64,000 nt of DNA from Halichondria panicea (Eukaryota; Porifera; Demospongiae; Suberitida; Halichondriidae). The notes below the pieces were generated by a model, which was not told the DNA's origin, did not search any database, and saw nothing but the letters and a program-made list of their open reading frames with translations. This document shows, one piece after another, positions 24,750-36,490 of this stretch (positions within the stretch are counted from its first letter, which is position 1; each line of letters begins with the position of its first letter). A program made the translations under genes and the position numbers. The stretch lies in assembly GCF_963675165.1 (NCBI RefSeq), contig NC_087388.1, positions 1,528,800-1,592,799 of the forward strand. The letters run 5' to 3'.

Positions 24750-26540
24750 ATGTACAAACATTCTGTACAGCTCCAACATTAATGATTTGCAAAGTGTTGC
24801 TCTTGCTCTGTCGTAAACGAGGAACCTCCAATCAGAGTTTGATTCGTTAGCAGTAGTTGAAGACGTTTAATGAGGGCGATCCTCTCCAAACTAAATACAG
24901 TTGCCACTATTTTCAGTTATTGAGTTGTTGAATAAGATTCGGTAAGTGCGAACTAAGTACCTCCAATCAGACATAAGGAACTTACTTAGAATTATCATCC
25001 CCTATCGAACTTTCCACGGAGACAAGCTCTCTTTCATGGGATTGTTGAAATACGTTCCAGCTTGCAAAGTAAGCGCTTCCTTATCTCTCACATAGAAATT
25101 ACACTGCTATCCGAAAAGAGTTACATCAACATTCACATTAATGCTAAAGCAGACCTCAACAAACTCACGATCAACTCAAGCTCAGTGTAGGCACTATTCC
25201 AGAATTACTACTGGAAAGAGTACTGCCAGAGTACATCACAAAGGATTAAGCTGCATTACTGTCAAGAAATTGAGAATGTATACGTGCATGGAAGAGGACT
25301 ACACTCTTTCTCAACTCACTTCGGGGCCAGTACGAACAGAAGTGCCACTAACGAAAATATTTTCCCTGTTCTATAACTATGATCTCAAGCTCGAGGAAAT
25401 TCAATGGCCTAAATCCGTAAAATTACTTTGGGATGGTATGCTAAATGTGATGGTGACAGATTAGACTTCTTCCCAACACAATTTCTTTATGTGCTTATCG
25501 TTCATCATTAAAACGAAGCATGCCAACAAGTCCGCTACAGCTTCCGATTTTTTGATTGTGGATATATATACAATAACACTGCCAATCCTCGCTGTTATGT
25601 CTGGTCAACTGGTCGATCTTGCATTGGCTTATGGAAAACGGAGTCAAGGTATTATTTTGTCGATATGCTCAAAGATGCTGATAGTAAAGAACTGAAGGAT
25701 CGAGTGCATGACATCCGAAATAAAGTATATTGTAGAGTGTTCCAAAACTCTGTAACTATTAAATTTTATTCAAAGGTAGTTGAAGCAAAAATGAAGTTCT
25801 ATGCTGGCTGTACCTTCTTGATCTGAGCAATATCTTTTAAAAAATGCAGAAATGCACCTAAATATTCTCATATAGATCTCATTGATAAAACATTAGCAGA
25901 AGGCACTGAGCGAGTCATGGATAAAGAAGGACGATGCTTCTTCTCTCCGATAAAAGATTGGATCAGCCCAACAAGACTGTTTACTTACTGGAGTAAGTTT
26001 CACACACAAACACACACACACACATATCTTTAATATTGTCACATGCGAGACGTGTCGCTTATACAGATTTGTTAATCTTCCTTGGTGAAATTGCTAAGAA
26101 AAGAGTATTTCGACCGTGGTTGTCTCAGAAACCCTCCTGGATCGAAAATGTTGGTTGATGCTCTCAGTCAACCTTCAATTGGATTGTCCCAGAAAGAAAA
26201 GCAAGTCTCACAACAATACATGCAGTAAGTACCTCATTCCTTTATCATGTGCTGTTTACGATTTCAAAATTGCTATTATATAGACGTAACTCTACAAGAA
26301 AAATTCTCGAAGGCAATTCGTTTGTCCGTCCTGGCAAGGACTTTCTTCAATCGTTTGCTGCCATCATTGGCTCTCGATGGCAGTGTCTTGCTTCTCCCCT
26401 CTCCCTCACTTCTGAAGACATTATTGTGAGCATCAAGAGAGAGACAAGAGGAGCAGAGCCGACCAAACAAGCACTCGTCATACTGCAGAAGTGCATGGGA
26501 AACCAGACAGACGGCAACTTATGATCAGTTCATATATCTG
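24750..26540 (+). pseudogene. Decayed 3' copy of the ANK-Roc-COR-Death gene after P2
   Basis: Begins at 'cattctgtacagctccaacattaatgat', the counterpart of the late Roc segment of P2, and proceeds through the COR region with many frameshifts. A deletion removes the COR core between 'gagttacatc' and 'aacattcac'. Exon 1 donor (ctggagtaagt) is near 25990, exon 2 remnant about 26066-26220, Death-domain exon 3 remnant about 26282-26523. No ANK or P-loop portion. Open pieces such as 26249-26524 are fragments only. Confidence 0.85.
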
Positions 26541-27333
26541 AGAACTTTAGTATCAGGACAAGTAAATGTACCTGTAGCTACGTTCGATTGCACCTATATA
26601 ACTATTGTTATACGTCACCATGTTTGTGTCTTAGAACTTCAGAATTTATGGTATTACCTTGTCAATTAAATTATAATTATTTTCAATACACCGCATGCAT
26701 GCATAGCTATTTATATACCGCAATTATTTATAGTATCATTTGGTTACCTCAATTCTTATCAGTCATTGTTTCCCCAACCAATTTTTGTACTAGATCTAGC
26801 TATATATAATATAGTTTTCCTATGTCATGACCATGTAGCGTAGCAATTACGGAAATTCCTTAACATAATGGTCGCAACCATTTGCCGCAGTCTTGTTTCC
26901 TGAGGATGTCTGGTTTCAGTTGGGAAGGGGAAACCATGCATGCAAATACCTCTCAACCATGCTGCTAATTATAATAATTCATGGCTGAATATTACGTTTA
27001 TACTGTTATCACTAAAACTTGACGTACATGCATTGATTGCAAATGCGTGTATTTAACGCTCAAACATGGTCCTATTTTTTATACTGTATACATAAAAATT
27101 ATAATAAGTGTTCGAAGGCCGTGTCATTTTGCATGCATACATCTAGGAACATACAACCTATACACTTGTTTAATACATAATATATTGGTACCTATATAAT
27201 TATGCACTCGACAGGCTCAGCACACCTTTGTTGGAGTTGTTGGTGTTTCCTCGCAACCATGCATATAGCTTCTCACCAGAGGAGGCTGGAACCACTTGAC
27301 CTTGCAGACTACTTTTAGTGTCTGTAAGCTTTC
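26541..27333. other. Intergenic, no supported gene
   Basis: AT-rich; contains the flank segment similar to that 3' of P1 ('gtcgcaaccatttgcc', about 26870). Nothing else recognised. Confidence 0.45.
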
Positions 27334-27497
27334 GGGGGGGGGGGGGGTCAACTTTTATTTCCGTCCGAGATACAAGTCTCGAGGCCAGCTGTGCGTTGAC
27401 CTCGAGAACGAGCCACCGATGGTATCGAAGCTTACACAAGAGCACTGTATCTCTACTTCTGAGCAAAATTGGCGAAAATAAAAGTTGACCCCCCTCC
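27334..27497. mobile_element. Small element with GGGGGTCAACTTTTATTT inverted ends
   Basis: A run of 14 G (27334-27347) leads into tcaacttttatttccg, and 27473-27497 reads cgaaaataaaagttgaccccccc-like in reverse complement. A 120-170-bp non-coding inverted-repeat unit. The homopolymer suggests possible length error. Confidence 0.5.
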
Positions 27498-27526
27498 CTG
27501 CAAATACCGTTTTAAAGGTTGGAGGT

Positions 27527-27755
27527 TATGGAACGCCAAATAGGTCAAAAATACATCCCACTTCATAGGGGTGTCTCACACGTCTATCGGTTGCTTTGCA
27601 CACATCGATCTTTACCCACTTGTACACTTTTGACATCTATAGACTACTTGACATCTATCAACTAATTGACATCTATCAACTAATTGACATCTATCGACTA
27701 CTTGACATCTACTGCTACGTATACTTACATCTATCAACTACTTGACATCTATCCG
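27527..27755. repeat. Left terminal inverted repeat with 18-bp subterminal units
   Basis: After ~110 bp of near-identical terminus come imperfect copies of GACATCTATCAACTACTT (variants with cgactactt, caactaatt). These are mirrored in the right terminus. Such arrays are plausible transposase binding sites. Confidence 0.85.
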
Positions 27756-27774
27756 ATATGATACTACTTGACAC

Positions 27775-27888
27775 TAGTCTCGAATACCCGCCTCAACCTA
27801 AAAGAAATTCCTGGACACACTTGAACCAAACCACAATGTGAGTTTGACCAGACTCAAGCTTTTAGGTTGAGGCGGGTATTCGAGACTA
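27775..27888. mobile_element. Hairpin MITE nested in the transposon
   Basis: TAGTCTCGAATACCCGCC and its complement bound a 114-bp hairpin. It is flanked by perfect 9-bp repeats ACTTGACAC (27766-27774, 27889-27897). The duplication was made from the host transposon's own subterminal sequence, proving later insertion. Confidence 0.85.
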
Positions 27889-28149
27889 ACTTGACACTAA
27901 TTGGAATCCGCCCAACTATACTTAACTTGACACTATCCATGTACACTAGTTGGGCCTGGCCCCACCCATTGTAGCCCCACCCCACAGGGCATGGTCCAAT
28001 GTTAGGTCAGAGTACATGTACCTACGTACCTGTGAGAAGTAGTACAGTGCAGTGTAGTAGTAATCTAGTCTAGTCATGGCTCTTCATGTTAGCTCTGATG
28101 AAATGATCGAGTTTCTAACAATATTGGAGATGGTATAAGGACTATTCAA

Positions 28150-29640
28150 GTGGAAGATGAACAAGGAACTTCCAATGTGCACAGTCTACTTCATCAGTGT
28201 GAAGACATTCTCGAAGTTGTTGTTTATGCCTCTGACTTGTTTCCAGCTGGGTGTGGAGATGCCATTGTTGATGCAGTAACAGAAGTGTATAAGTATATTG
28301 AAGTAAATTGCCTAAGAGATAGTCACAGAAGAGGGAGACCTTGTGTGAACGTGTCTGAGACTCAGTTGGAGCACCTTTTGTCGTTTCAGTGATTTTAGAG
28401 TTAGAGATATTGCACACGTGCTTCATGTATCTGAGAGCACTGTCAAGCGAAGAATAATACAGTTTGGATTTGAAAACAAATTACAGCGCACAGACATCTC
28501 CGAATCTGACTTGGATATTATTACTGCTGATTTTGTTCACCACTTTCCAAACAGTGGACAAAATACTTATGATGGTTATCTAAGAGGGAAAGGGATAAGA
28601 ATACAACGATATCGAGTAAGAGAGAGCCTTTCTCGTATTGATGAAACAGGAGTACAAAGACGTCTGAGACGAGCCTTACACCGCAGGAGATATAGTGTAC
28701 CTATGCCTAATAGCTTGTGGCACATAGATGGGCACCACAAATTAATACGCTGGAGAATAGTAGTGCATGGAGGCATTGATGGTTTTTCTCGATTACCAAT
28801 CTATTTAAAAGCGTCTACTAACAAAAAATCTGAGACTGTACTACAGTGTTTTTTGCACGCTGTTTCTTGTTATGGTTTACCTTCACGTGTGCGGTGTGAT
28901 AAAGGAGGCGAAAACGTTAAAGTCTCAGAATACATGCTTTCAAATCCTGAACGAGGTCCTGGTAGAGGTAGCTGTATTGTAGGGAAAAGTGTCCACAACC
29001 AACGGATCGAAAGATTGTGGAGAGACGTATTTGTTGGTTGTCTGTGTATGTTTTACCGGTTGTTCTATGCTCTCGAAGACAACAGTTTATTAGATCCTAC
29101 AGATGAAGTGGATATATTTGCATTACACTTCGTGTTTCTTCCACGTATTCAACAACAACTAAATGTTTTCCGCGAGAGCTATAGCCATCACAGATTGAGA
29201 ACTGAAGGCAATAGGACGCCATACCAGCTTTGGATAGAGGGAATGACCTCACTAACAACAGATGGAGCAGCATTACAAGGAGTATTGGATGATTCATCAA
29301 TTGTAAGTATTAGTGATGTGTTTACCTTCATTAGTTTACGAAGTCTGTGCATGTAGTACGATGTACAAAATGTATTTGAAACTGGTGGGTCAGAGTATAA
29401 GCATTGTGTTTAATTATTTCCTAACTATTATTACAGGGAGATTATGGAATAGATTGGAACGGCCTCCCTTGTATCGAGTCCCAAGATGGGGTTGCAGTCC
29501 CAAGCACTAATTGCCCACTGTCTGATGCACAGTTTAGTATGCTTAAAGAAGAGGTGAACCCACTTGCTGTTTGTGATGACTATGGCATATTGTTGTTTGG
29601 TCGCACCAAAGACTTAGTAGCTAGATGTCTGTCTATTTAG
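28150..29640 (+). CDS. IS3EU-like DDE transposase (integrase core), one apparent frameshift
   Basis: The N-terminal piece (28150-28390) ends in a basic GRPCVNVSE segment. The next piece contains a helix-turn-helix-like SESTVKRRI and the integrase core. The two are separated by a 1-nt frame change near 28384 where no intron fits. Catalytic D-D-E candidates: WHIDGHH (about 28729), RCDKGGEN (about 28907), NQRIERLW (about 29005). The usual core spacing is preserved. A 134-bp GT-AG intron (29303-29436) splits off a C-terminal exon ending at TAG 29638-29640, which has the DYGIDW segment I associate with related invertebrate elements. It would cut and join the ends of the element in the nucleus. The true 5' start is uncertain; an upstream exon near 28078 is possible. 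Confidence 0.8.
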
Positions 29641-29807
29641 AATGATGTAACATAATGATATTGAAAGAATCATGATAAAGTATGAAAGTGATACAGGGTG
29701 AATAGAACACAAAAAGAGTATATGTTCGAAAGGATCATGATAAAGCATGAAAGTGATACAGGTTTTGTCAAACACAAAAAGAGTATATGTTCATTTTATT
29801 GCAGTGC

Positions 29808-31302
29808 TTATAGGCAACCAAATCCTCCATGGTTTTTCATACCATATACCATTTTCTTTTTAAACTCCTCTGGATTGTTATAATACTTGGAGGGCAGGGT
29901 TAGCTCCAACGCACAAGTGGACGACGTGGGAAACACATTGGTATCGTTAAATCTCAGACCCAAAGAGTTATCAAATCCCATCGGTGGAACAGACTCTGAA
30001 CCAGTAGTAAAAGAAAGAATGGTCTTAAGACTGACAGAATCCTCCGAGTCACCTACAGTATTAGCCTAATGATAACGGGCACACTGCAATTATAGTTCAT
30101 ACCTTCAACACATTCACAATCGTACAGAAAATCTACAAACAGCATGTAAGTAGCCTCTTCTTTAGCAAGATCATTTGAGCCCTTAGGTGAAAAGTGGGTG
30201 ATTTTGAACATGGCCTTCATGGTCTCTGCAATAATTACAACAAAACTAATTATGGTTACCAGTTACACACGACACTTACCACAAATAGAGGCCTCATTAG
30301 TTCAGGGTACTTCACAATTGCTTCTCCCACACCGTTCACTTGCAATCCCTCCTTGAGCTGGTTAATCTCTGCTAAGACTCGAGAAGAGTGTAGTAGAGTT
30401 TTAGTGTCTTCACTATCTCAACTTTGTCTGCTTGCGTCGAGGTAAAAAGTGGCTTGCTGTACCCGGCATTCACAATGGTGTCACATTCATCAAAGATACA
30501 ATCTTTTAGGTCTTTGTCATCAGCAGCATCATTGATCTGCAGGTACAGTGTTGAATTATACACATAATTATATAGGTAATATTATATACCTTCTGAATAA
30601 GGATCCGGACGTTAGTATTTGGTACTTCTTCATCAGGTATGTCAATATCACAGATTTTAACACCACACAAGTATGCGTAGAGACTACTTCCAAAAAAGGA
30701 GAAACCACTACCACCCTGAGTGATTCCCATGGTCATCAATTTTCCTACGAGAAGAAACTTCTCACCCTGTATAAAAAAGTGTATGTCAGCGACTACGCAT
30801 ACACACTTTTACATCAAAATACCTGCAAAGCCAATAAATCGTGCCGCACAACCTTACTGTTCTCATGGCCCTCAAACATAGACTGAGCTATCTCTTTCCC
30901 CAACAGGCACCAAAACTCCCTGGATGGGCCTCCACCATCTTCTGCTTCCTCACTTACAAAGTGAACCTTAATTAGAACATAATGTAGAGTGTTTATACAC
31001 CATTAATCCTTATTCTAACCGTCAATGTCTTGATGCTTGTAAATGCAGGCCGCCTTGCAGCTCTGAGTGCATCTACTAACACATGAGTGCGTCGTATTGG
31101 GATCTGATGATATTCCTAGGTCCTTGAACCGATACTCAGACAGAAGCTTCAGCATGCAAGCAAGAAAGAGAGCTGACCATCACACTGCACACAGTACAGG
31201 TATAAAAAGTGTTATAGTGAAATTTAAAGCTTACGATTTATGTTGAGTATCAGGTTGCTTGCTCTCTGTCAAAGCCTGTTTAAGTAAGGCATCCTCGATC
31301 TC
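29808..31302 (-). CDS. HECT-type E3 ubiquitin ligase-like gene carried by the transposon, one frameshift
   Basis: Minus-strand exons inferred from splice sites: 31302-31235 (acidic, EIEDALLKQ), about 31107-31020 (THVLVDALR), 30966-30823 (FVSEEAEDGGGPSREF, then LLALQ), 30766-30590 (VGKLMTMGITQGG), 30536-30280, 30223-30103 (FSPKGSND), 30052-29808 (TTGSESVPPMGF, then STCALELTLP). This is the HECT order of N-lobe, hinge and C-lobe. The cysteine in STCAL sits where the ubiquitin-thioester cysteine lies. All junctions keep frame except a 1-nt loss near 30372 in exon 30536-30280. Closest family by eye is the G2E3-like HECT group common near transposons in invertebrates and fish. Upstream exons are uncertain. 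It may act on host or transposase proteins (speculation). Confidence 0.75.
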
Positions 31303-31354
31303 CTATAACATTAAATCAATATTGTAACACTAACTTCACTAAAAGGATACTAAC

Positions 31355-31628
31355 CTCAAGTAGTCGATAGATGTCAAGTAGCTGATAGATGTCAAGTAGT
31401 TGATGGATGTCAACTAGCTGATAGATGTAAGTATACGTAGCAGTAGATGTCAAGTAGTCGATAGATGTCAATTAGTCGATAAATGTCAGGTAGTCGATAA
31501 ATGTCAAGTAGTCAATAGATGTCAAAAGTGTACAAGTGGGTAAAGATCGATGTGTGCAAAGCAACCGATAGATGTGTGAGACACCCCCTTGAAGTGGGAT
31601 GTATTTTTGACCTATTTGGCGTTCCATA
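31355..31628. repeat. Right terminal inverted repeat with 18-bp subterminal units
   Basis: Mirror of the left terminus: the last ~110 bp match nearly base for base, preceded by about ten copies of the 18-bp unit in reverse orientation (tagtcgatagatgtcaag). The inner units run directly into the possible 5' end of the HECT gene. Confidence 0.85.
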
Positions 31629-31634
31629 GGAGGT

Positions 31635-31990
31635 ACCGTTAGTGCTAGTGGCCTAACATCCGTTCCATTGTTTACTCTACTCGGAAAACAAGCTTTTGAA
31701 CAAGCCTTGAACAATCAAGCAAACAAACTGCAAGATTACACTAGACTAAAGTTTGACCCATCGTAAGGACTAGAGAAAGAGTGGTGCAAGGTAAACCCTT
31801 ATTACATAATACCTCTTCTAGATCTATCTATGATTAGTAGATCTACATTGTCAACAGTTTTCAACAAATTGTTTTATGATCATGATAATAGCTCTCATTT
31901 TATTAGTATTAAAAGGCTCACCTTTGGCCAGACACAAGCTTCTCTGTTTGAGTGTAAAACATGTACATCCCTGGAAAAATTTCTTACTAA
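31635..31990. other. Intergenic between transposon and MITE
   Basis: No gene is visible; AT-rich sequence containing a short unsupported ORF. Confidence 0.4.
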
Positions 31991-32307
31991 GGCCACTCCA
32001 AATGAGACTGTAGTTTCCCGTCCTACTTGCGCTTCCTGCTTTAGCTACCGCATTAATAGTCATTATGGCCATTATTTCTCTAATTATCCAATGAAATATT
32101 GAAATTACTTCTTTTATTGATCTTTGTTTACTGTTTGTGGTTGTATGTGTGCATGGTAACATTTTTGTGGGTGATTAATTAAATTCATTGATGACGCAAC
32201 ACATTTATAATGAGATTCATAGTAATGAATAATGATAATACTGCTCACACCCGCATATAATTTACTAGAGTCTCTGACGGGAAACTATAGTCTCATTTGG
32301 AGTGGCC
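31991..32307 (+). mobile_element. PIF/Harbinger-like MITE, copy 1
   Basis: Ends GGCCACTCCAAATGAGAC... and complement, arms about 32 bp, flanked by 3-bp TAA (31988-31990, 32308-32310). A second copy in opposite orientation is at 52765-53071 with TTA flanks. A TWA 3-bp target fits PIF/Harbinger. 317 bp, non-coding. Confidence 0.8.
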
Positions 32308-32365
32308 TAATGCTTCTATAATTAATTTTAGTCTAAGAGAATATTAAAGTGTGGCAATTATAGTA

Positions 32366-32420
32366 CAACCAGTAGGTTGTACATAGGATTGACAGTGCAG
32401 TTGTGTGTGTGTTTCAATTA
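32366..32420 (+). repeat. Hairpin-led repeat (gtacaaccagtaggttgtac), copy 1
   Basis: The palindromic start followed by 'ataggattgacagtg' is shared with 58195-58230 (+) and 52003-51970 (-). This marks one end of an unclassified interspersed repeat; here only the first ~80 bp are recognisable. Confidence 0.6.
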
Positions 32421-33640
32421 TTGCACACATTTTGATAGTGCTATAGGCAAATGAGTACATGTAAAACTAAAATATAAGAACACAGATAACGATGAGAGGG
32501 ATAGCAAAAAGCTTCCGTTGGATAAACCATATACAGTAAGAGCAGGAGAGGTATATGGAAACTTTTGTAGACTTTTGCAAACGTTTTACCCAGTAGTGTT
32601 GCGTGGGCATGATGCAGGATTGCTCTTGTACGCTCCAGTCGTCTACAAGAAAACTATAAAAGCAGATATCAAAAGGGAAGCATACAGTATGTACGTTCTT
32701 GAGCGTAACTAGCCTCAAACCAGAGGGTGTGACATCACACGTTGTCTATCCCTCTATTTCATAAGAATAAGTGTGATTATATTTTTGTGCTTGTTAGTTA
32801 TACCGAGGCACATGGGCGGGTGTAGTCGGTTGGTTTGTCTGTCTGTCTGTTTGTGATTTCTGAGCCTGCTCACCTGGATGCCATAGCACTGAGTTTACAG
32901 CATGGATAGCCTTCACACAACAAGTTATTAGTTTTAAGATTTTGATGTTAGTTAAAGCTTCGTTGTCGAATAAAAGCGAGCAAAAGCTAAGAAGCTTGAA
33001 CTTGCACATTGGCCATAATTATTATAGAACTCTCTATATATGCCCGGCTTTAATTCGAGGCACTGATTACAGCCACGTGGATACAAATTATTTGTTTTCA
33101 TGGGAAGAGACTCCATGCAGTCTTCTTTGCTGGCTATACTGCATGTGAGCCTATACTCCGGTCCCCGCTGTATGTCAGCCTGGTGTCTTACTTTTAACAC
33201 TCCAGGCCTGCTCTGCTGTGATCCAAATAACGTACGGTCCAGGACTCCCAGAGTGCATGTCAGGTGCTTTATTTGTATAATATTTTAGCTGCTGACTCTG
33301 ATGTGATCCTATAGTCCTATAGCTATAGTGTATGTCTGACCATGCACCACTATATGTCTGTTTTCAAGGCCTTGTCATACAGTTCAAATATAGAGTAGGT
33401 AGTTTGCCGCTCATGTTCATGTACGTATACCGTAACATTACATGCTTGGCTATGAGACGTAAAACAGCCGAGGGTTAGCACTTCAGTGCTCTATAGTATA
33501 TTAGCTTTGGGTTACAGACATCTCGTTGCACAAAATAGCATGTGTTTAGCTAGTACACGTAGGCTGCATACATTGTCATGTGTTTGTTTATCAAGTTGAT
33601 ACCTGTGTATGACATCATACATGTGCACAACCTGCATAAT
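32421..33640. other. Intergenic, no supported gene
   Basis: AT-rich with short ORFs on both strands. A 'gagcctgctcacctgg'/'gtttgtctgtctgtctg' stretch near 32840-32880 looks repeat-derived. No coding evidence. Confidence 0.4.
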
Positions 33641-33649
33641 GAAAATTAT

Positions 33650-34016
33650 TTATTTCAATGAAATTCATTTGCAGCCCATAAATATAGAGTAAGTCGTCAG
33701 GAATCAAGAATTATTGAGGGATAAGAATTAGAAATACAATGCGCAAACAAAATGATATCGATAGGCATAGTTATAGGTATGTTAACTAGCGAAAACTTGG
33801 ATGAGCCATAATTGGCTGAGTACAAGCTAATCTCAGAGCTCTGTAATCACAATAATTATAAGCAGCTAGAATAACACATTATTAAGCTGCTGCTATTCTT
33901 TATGGTATTGCTGCCATAAAACTATAGGTTATAAGGAGCTCCAACCACAATCAAGAGCTAGCTGTAAAGTTAATTATGCCTCGATACGAAACCGCACGAG
34001 GGATACGGTAAAGCTG

Positions 34017-34049
<33 letters not shown>

Positions 34050-34360
34050 TCCAGCTGTAACTGCTCCATGGCTGCAATGCGACGAACACTAACAGCTTCT
34101 ATAGAGTTCCAGCCACGTTCTCTTGGATTTTGATTTGTGGATTTGCAAACTAAAGCTTTGTTCTCCAGTTATGGCTAATTTTGAATGCATGCTGTTGCAA
34201 TCTCTTCAAAATCTTACGTAGCATCATCTGTTCGCACAAAGTTTCTATTCGAGTTAGCCTTGCACTAAAGCGCTATATCTCTTTGTTAGCTACAAAAGTC
34301 TGAAAAGAGCTGTAATGCTGTACTGCTATAGCCATTGCGAACTTTAACCTATTACAGATG
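33650..34360. repeat. Two adjoining interspersed repeats with (TG)n
   Basis: 33650-33830 is a copy of the repeat at 7275. About 33976-34340 is a copy of the TGCCTCGGTG-ended element (14961), here starting tgcctcgatacg, with a TG microsatellite at 34017-34047 and the conserved 'gatttgtggatttgcaaactaaagc'. The right end is lost. Confidence 0.55.
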
Positions 34361-34510
34361 CAGGGGCGGACTCAGGAATCTTGATGGGGAAAGCTAATTA
34401 TTATACTAAAAAAATCATCTGCTTTTCAAGCCTATAGCTAGCTACTTTGCAACAAATCACGATGTTTTTCCTGCATGACTCATCAATAATAATTGTTCAT
34501 GCTCAGTTAA

Positions 34511-35443
34511 ACCATAAATTGAAGAGCTAGAGGGATTGGAAACGGCTGGTACCCTCGAGTAACATCCGCGCTACGCTGCGATTTAATTGAGGCGGCTCAC
34601 AACAATACCAATATACTGCAAGTAACTGTGCTCAGTCCGTGCAACTCACTTATATTTCAAGGTATTTACCTATTGTAGTCGTCATAACCAGCACGCTTAC
34701 ACGTTACAGTTCCATTAGTTCCAAAACAGCCTTGGAAATAGATTAATGTCAAACTAAAGGGCTGAGGAGAACCACCAATTATTATAAAACCATATAAACC
34801 AACAATTTGGGCCCGGAACAATAAGGCTGTTAAAGCCACCACCTGAACAGAAGGAGTGCCCTGGCTGAGGACAGCGCCCACCCCCTCGAGCGGGTCCCTA
34901 TAAATTAATGAAACCCCTTAACCTAGCTGGCTGTCCCCCAGCCCGAGCTCGTGGTGTGAAACTAGGGAGGCCAACCCCAAGCAGGAGAAAGGGGGAGGGC
35001 GGAGGGAAAGAACGGCTACTGGAGAAGATCGCTTCTCTATCAATAACTGATACTGCACGTGGATGGCAACCCTACTGCGCATGCGCAGTCAATTACCTGA
35101 TGCAACCACACCCAAGAACCTCAGCCTTCTGCTGCCATTAACCATTGTTTAGTGCACTCCCAAAACACACTATATATGTCTCTTTTTACTGGGTGTGGTC
35201 AGTCATTAGCAAGTACTACACGTAGCTCGTGGACTAACCGTGTTATAAAATGCTGAAAGAGATGAAGTCTTGAAGAAACACAATTTTCTTATTTTGAGGG
35301 AATTACCCGGAAACAATTTTGCTTAATAGCCTCGTTCATAGGGCGTAGCGCGGAGAGTTTTCGAGACTCCACTGCAGATTCAATGTAAAAGCATGGCGTG
35401 CACCACTCCATTTCCAATCTCTCTAACTCTTCAATCTATAGTT
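34511..35443. mobile_element. Terminal-inverted-repeat element, long copy
   Basis: ACCATAAATTGAAGAGCTAG... and the complement of ...ctaactcttcaatctatagt bound about 930 bp. The right 270 bp and left ends match, in opposite orientation, 53136-53693. The interior (about 34740-35160, including a purine-rich stretch near 34985) is absent from that shorter copy. No transposase ORF is visible. Confidence 0.65.
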
Positions 35444-35874
35444 ATAAACTGGGTGTGGCCATGATAATGTAATATAGTGCATGTATGCAGTGGGTTAATA
35501 GCTAGCTCTACATTCTATCCTTCAGACTTGTCATCAAGGCCAGGAGGGTGCTCAAGCCTCCAAAGCTCCCACTGGATTCTTCACTGACGGATACACCCTT
35601 TTTCTGCGCATGTGCATTCAAAGATGCGTAACTACAACGGCTGAATTTCGGTAGCCCTACAGAATAGTAATTTAATACTTGGAAGGTTATCAAAACATGC
35701 ACCGTACATTACTCAACTGCTGTTAATAACAGAGTCCACTAGTAAATACTATAATTATGCCGGGTGTATATACGGGCTTCCGTAAAAATTACTACATTTC
35801 TGATAATAAAATATAATGTTGGCCAGTAGCTATAAGTGATCCTGAGTCCTGAGTTAGTCCCGTGAAGCTTGTCA

Positions 35875-35975
35875 TAGCCTCGATTCAAGGCCGATTAAAA
35901 TACGGCCTGGTATGCGCACTATCACCCCTGCAATAGGTACCAGGCCGTATTTTAATCGGCCTGGAATCGAGGCTA
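35875..35975. mobile_element. 101-bp hairpin MITE with 9-bp target duplication
   Basis: TAGCCTCGATTC/GAATCGAGGCTA ends are flanked by AGCTTGTCA (35866-35874, 35976-35984). The homologous sequence upstream of P2 ('gaagcgcttgtcatagacc', about 16979-16997) is the unoccupied site. Confidence 0.9.
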
Positions 35976-36123
35976 AGCTTGTCACAGACCTGCTTTGGTT
36001 ATCCCAGACGTTTCTGGTTTTATCCATGCATCCATCCATGCAATCGTCCCCATGCATGAATCACTTTATGCAATCAAGCTGTTTGAAGTTTGTTTACTAA
36101 TCTAACTTTAGAGGGATGTATAG

Positions 36124-36490
36124 CAGTGGCGGATCCAGGAAAAATGAAAGGGGGGTTCCAAACTAACGAGCGCGCAGCGCGACTTTTTGGGGGTTACGCA
36201 CACTTCCGGTCACACGTGACTAGGGAAAATCTCATACTCAGCCAGGGGAAGTCCCATAATAGACTGCGTAGAGCTAGCTAGCTGCCACGAACAGTCAACT
36301 AGCTAGCCTAGGCTAACCTGAACACTCTTCTGGCAGTTGATACATCAAAACAACAGGTACAATCATTGAATGAAATTACAATAGCTACAAAAACTGATAA
36401 ATAGCTAGCTGGTGTCATTAAGCCTTCTAAAGTTAACTTCAAAAGGGGGGGTCAAGGGACCCCATGGACCCTCCTCTGGATCCGCCACTG
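36124..36490. mobile_element. CAGTGGCGGATCCAG-ended element
   Basis: Ends CAGTGGCGGATCCAGG and ggatccgccactg are flanked by 5-bp TATAG (36119-36123, 36491-36495). A second copy is at 54460-54843 with CATTA flanks. A 5-bp duplication with CAGTGG start may indicate a hAT-type lineage (tentative). 367 bp, non-coding. The P2 upstream region lacks it. Confidence 0.75.

Larger units (their letters stand above)
27527..31628. mobile_element. Complete IS3EU-like DNA transposon, 4102 bp
   Basis: Ends are TATGGAACGCCAAATAGG at 27527 and its reverse complement ending at 31628. Flanks are perfect 6-bp direct repeats GGAGGT (27521-27526, 31629-31634). The TAT...ATA ends and 6-bp duplication fit the eukaryotic IS3-related (IS3EU) superfamily as I know it. 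Terminal inverted repeats are about 230-270 bp and include arrays of an 18-bp unit. Cargo: a DDE transposase gene on plus (28150-29640) and a multi-exon HECT-domain gene on minus (29808-31302), arranged convergently with 168 bp between their stops. A hairpin MITE is nested at 27775-27888. Each gene appears to have one frameshift, so the copy is probably recent but not autonomous as read. Confidence 0.85.

Noticed and set aside
26249-26524. Open Death-domain-like ORF after P2 as a stand-alone gene
   Set aside because: It is exon 3 of a decayed gene copy with broken upstream exons and a changed C-terminus.
27600-27760. Regularly spaced 18-bp repeats suggesting a CRISPR-like array
   Set aside because: Units are contiguous and imperfect, mirrored at the other end of a transposon, in an animal genome; they are subterminal repeats.
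28384-28420. Intron joining the two parts of the transposase
   Set aside because: No GT-AG pair of workable length preserves the conserved segment; a single-base frameshift explains it better.
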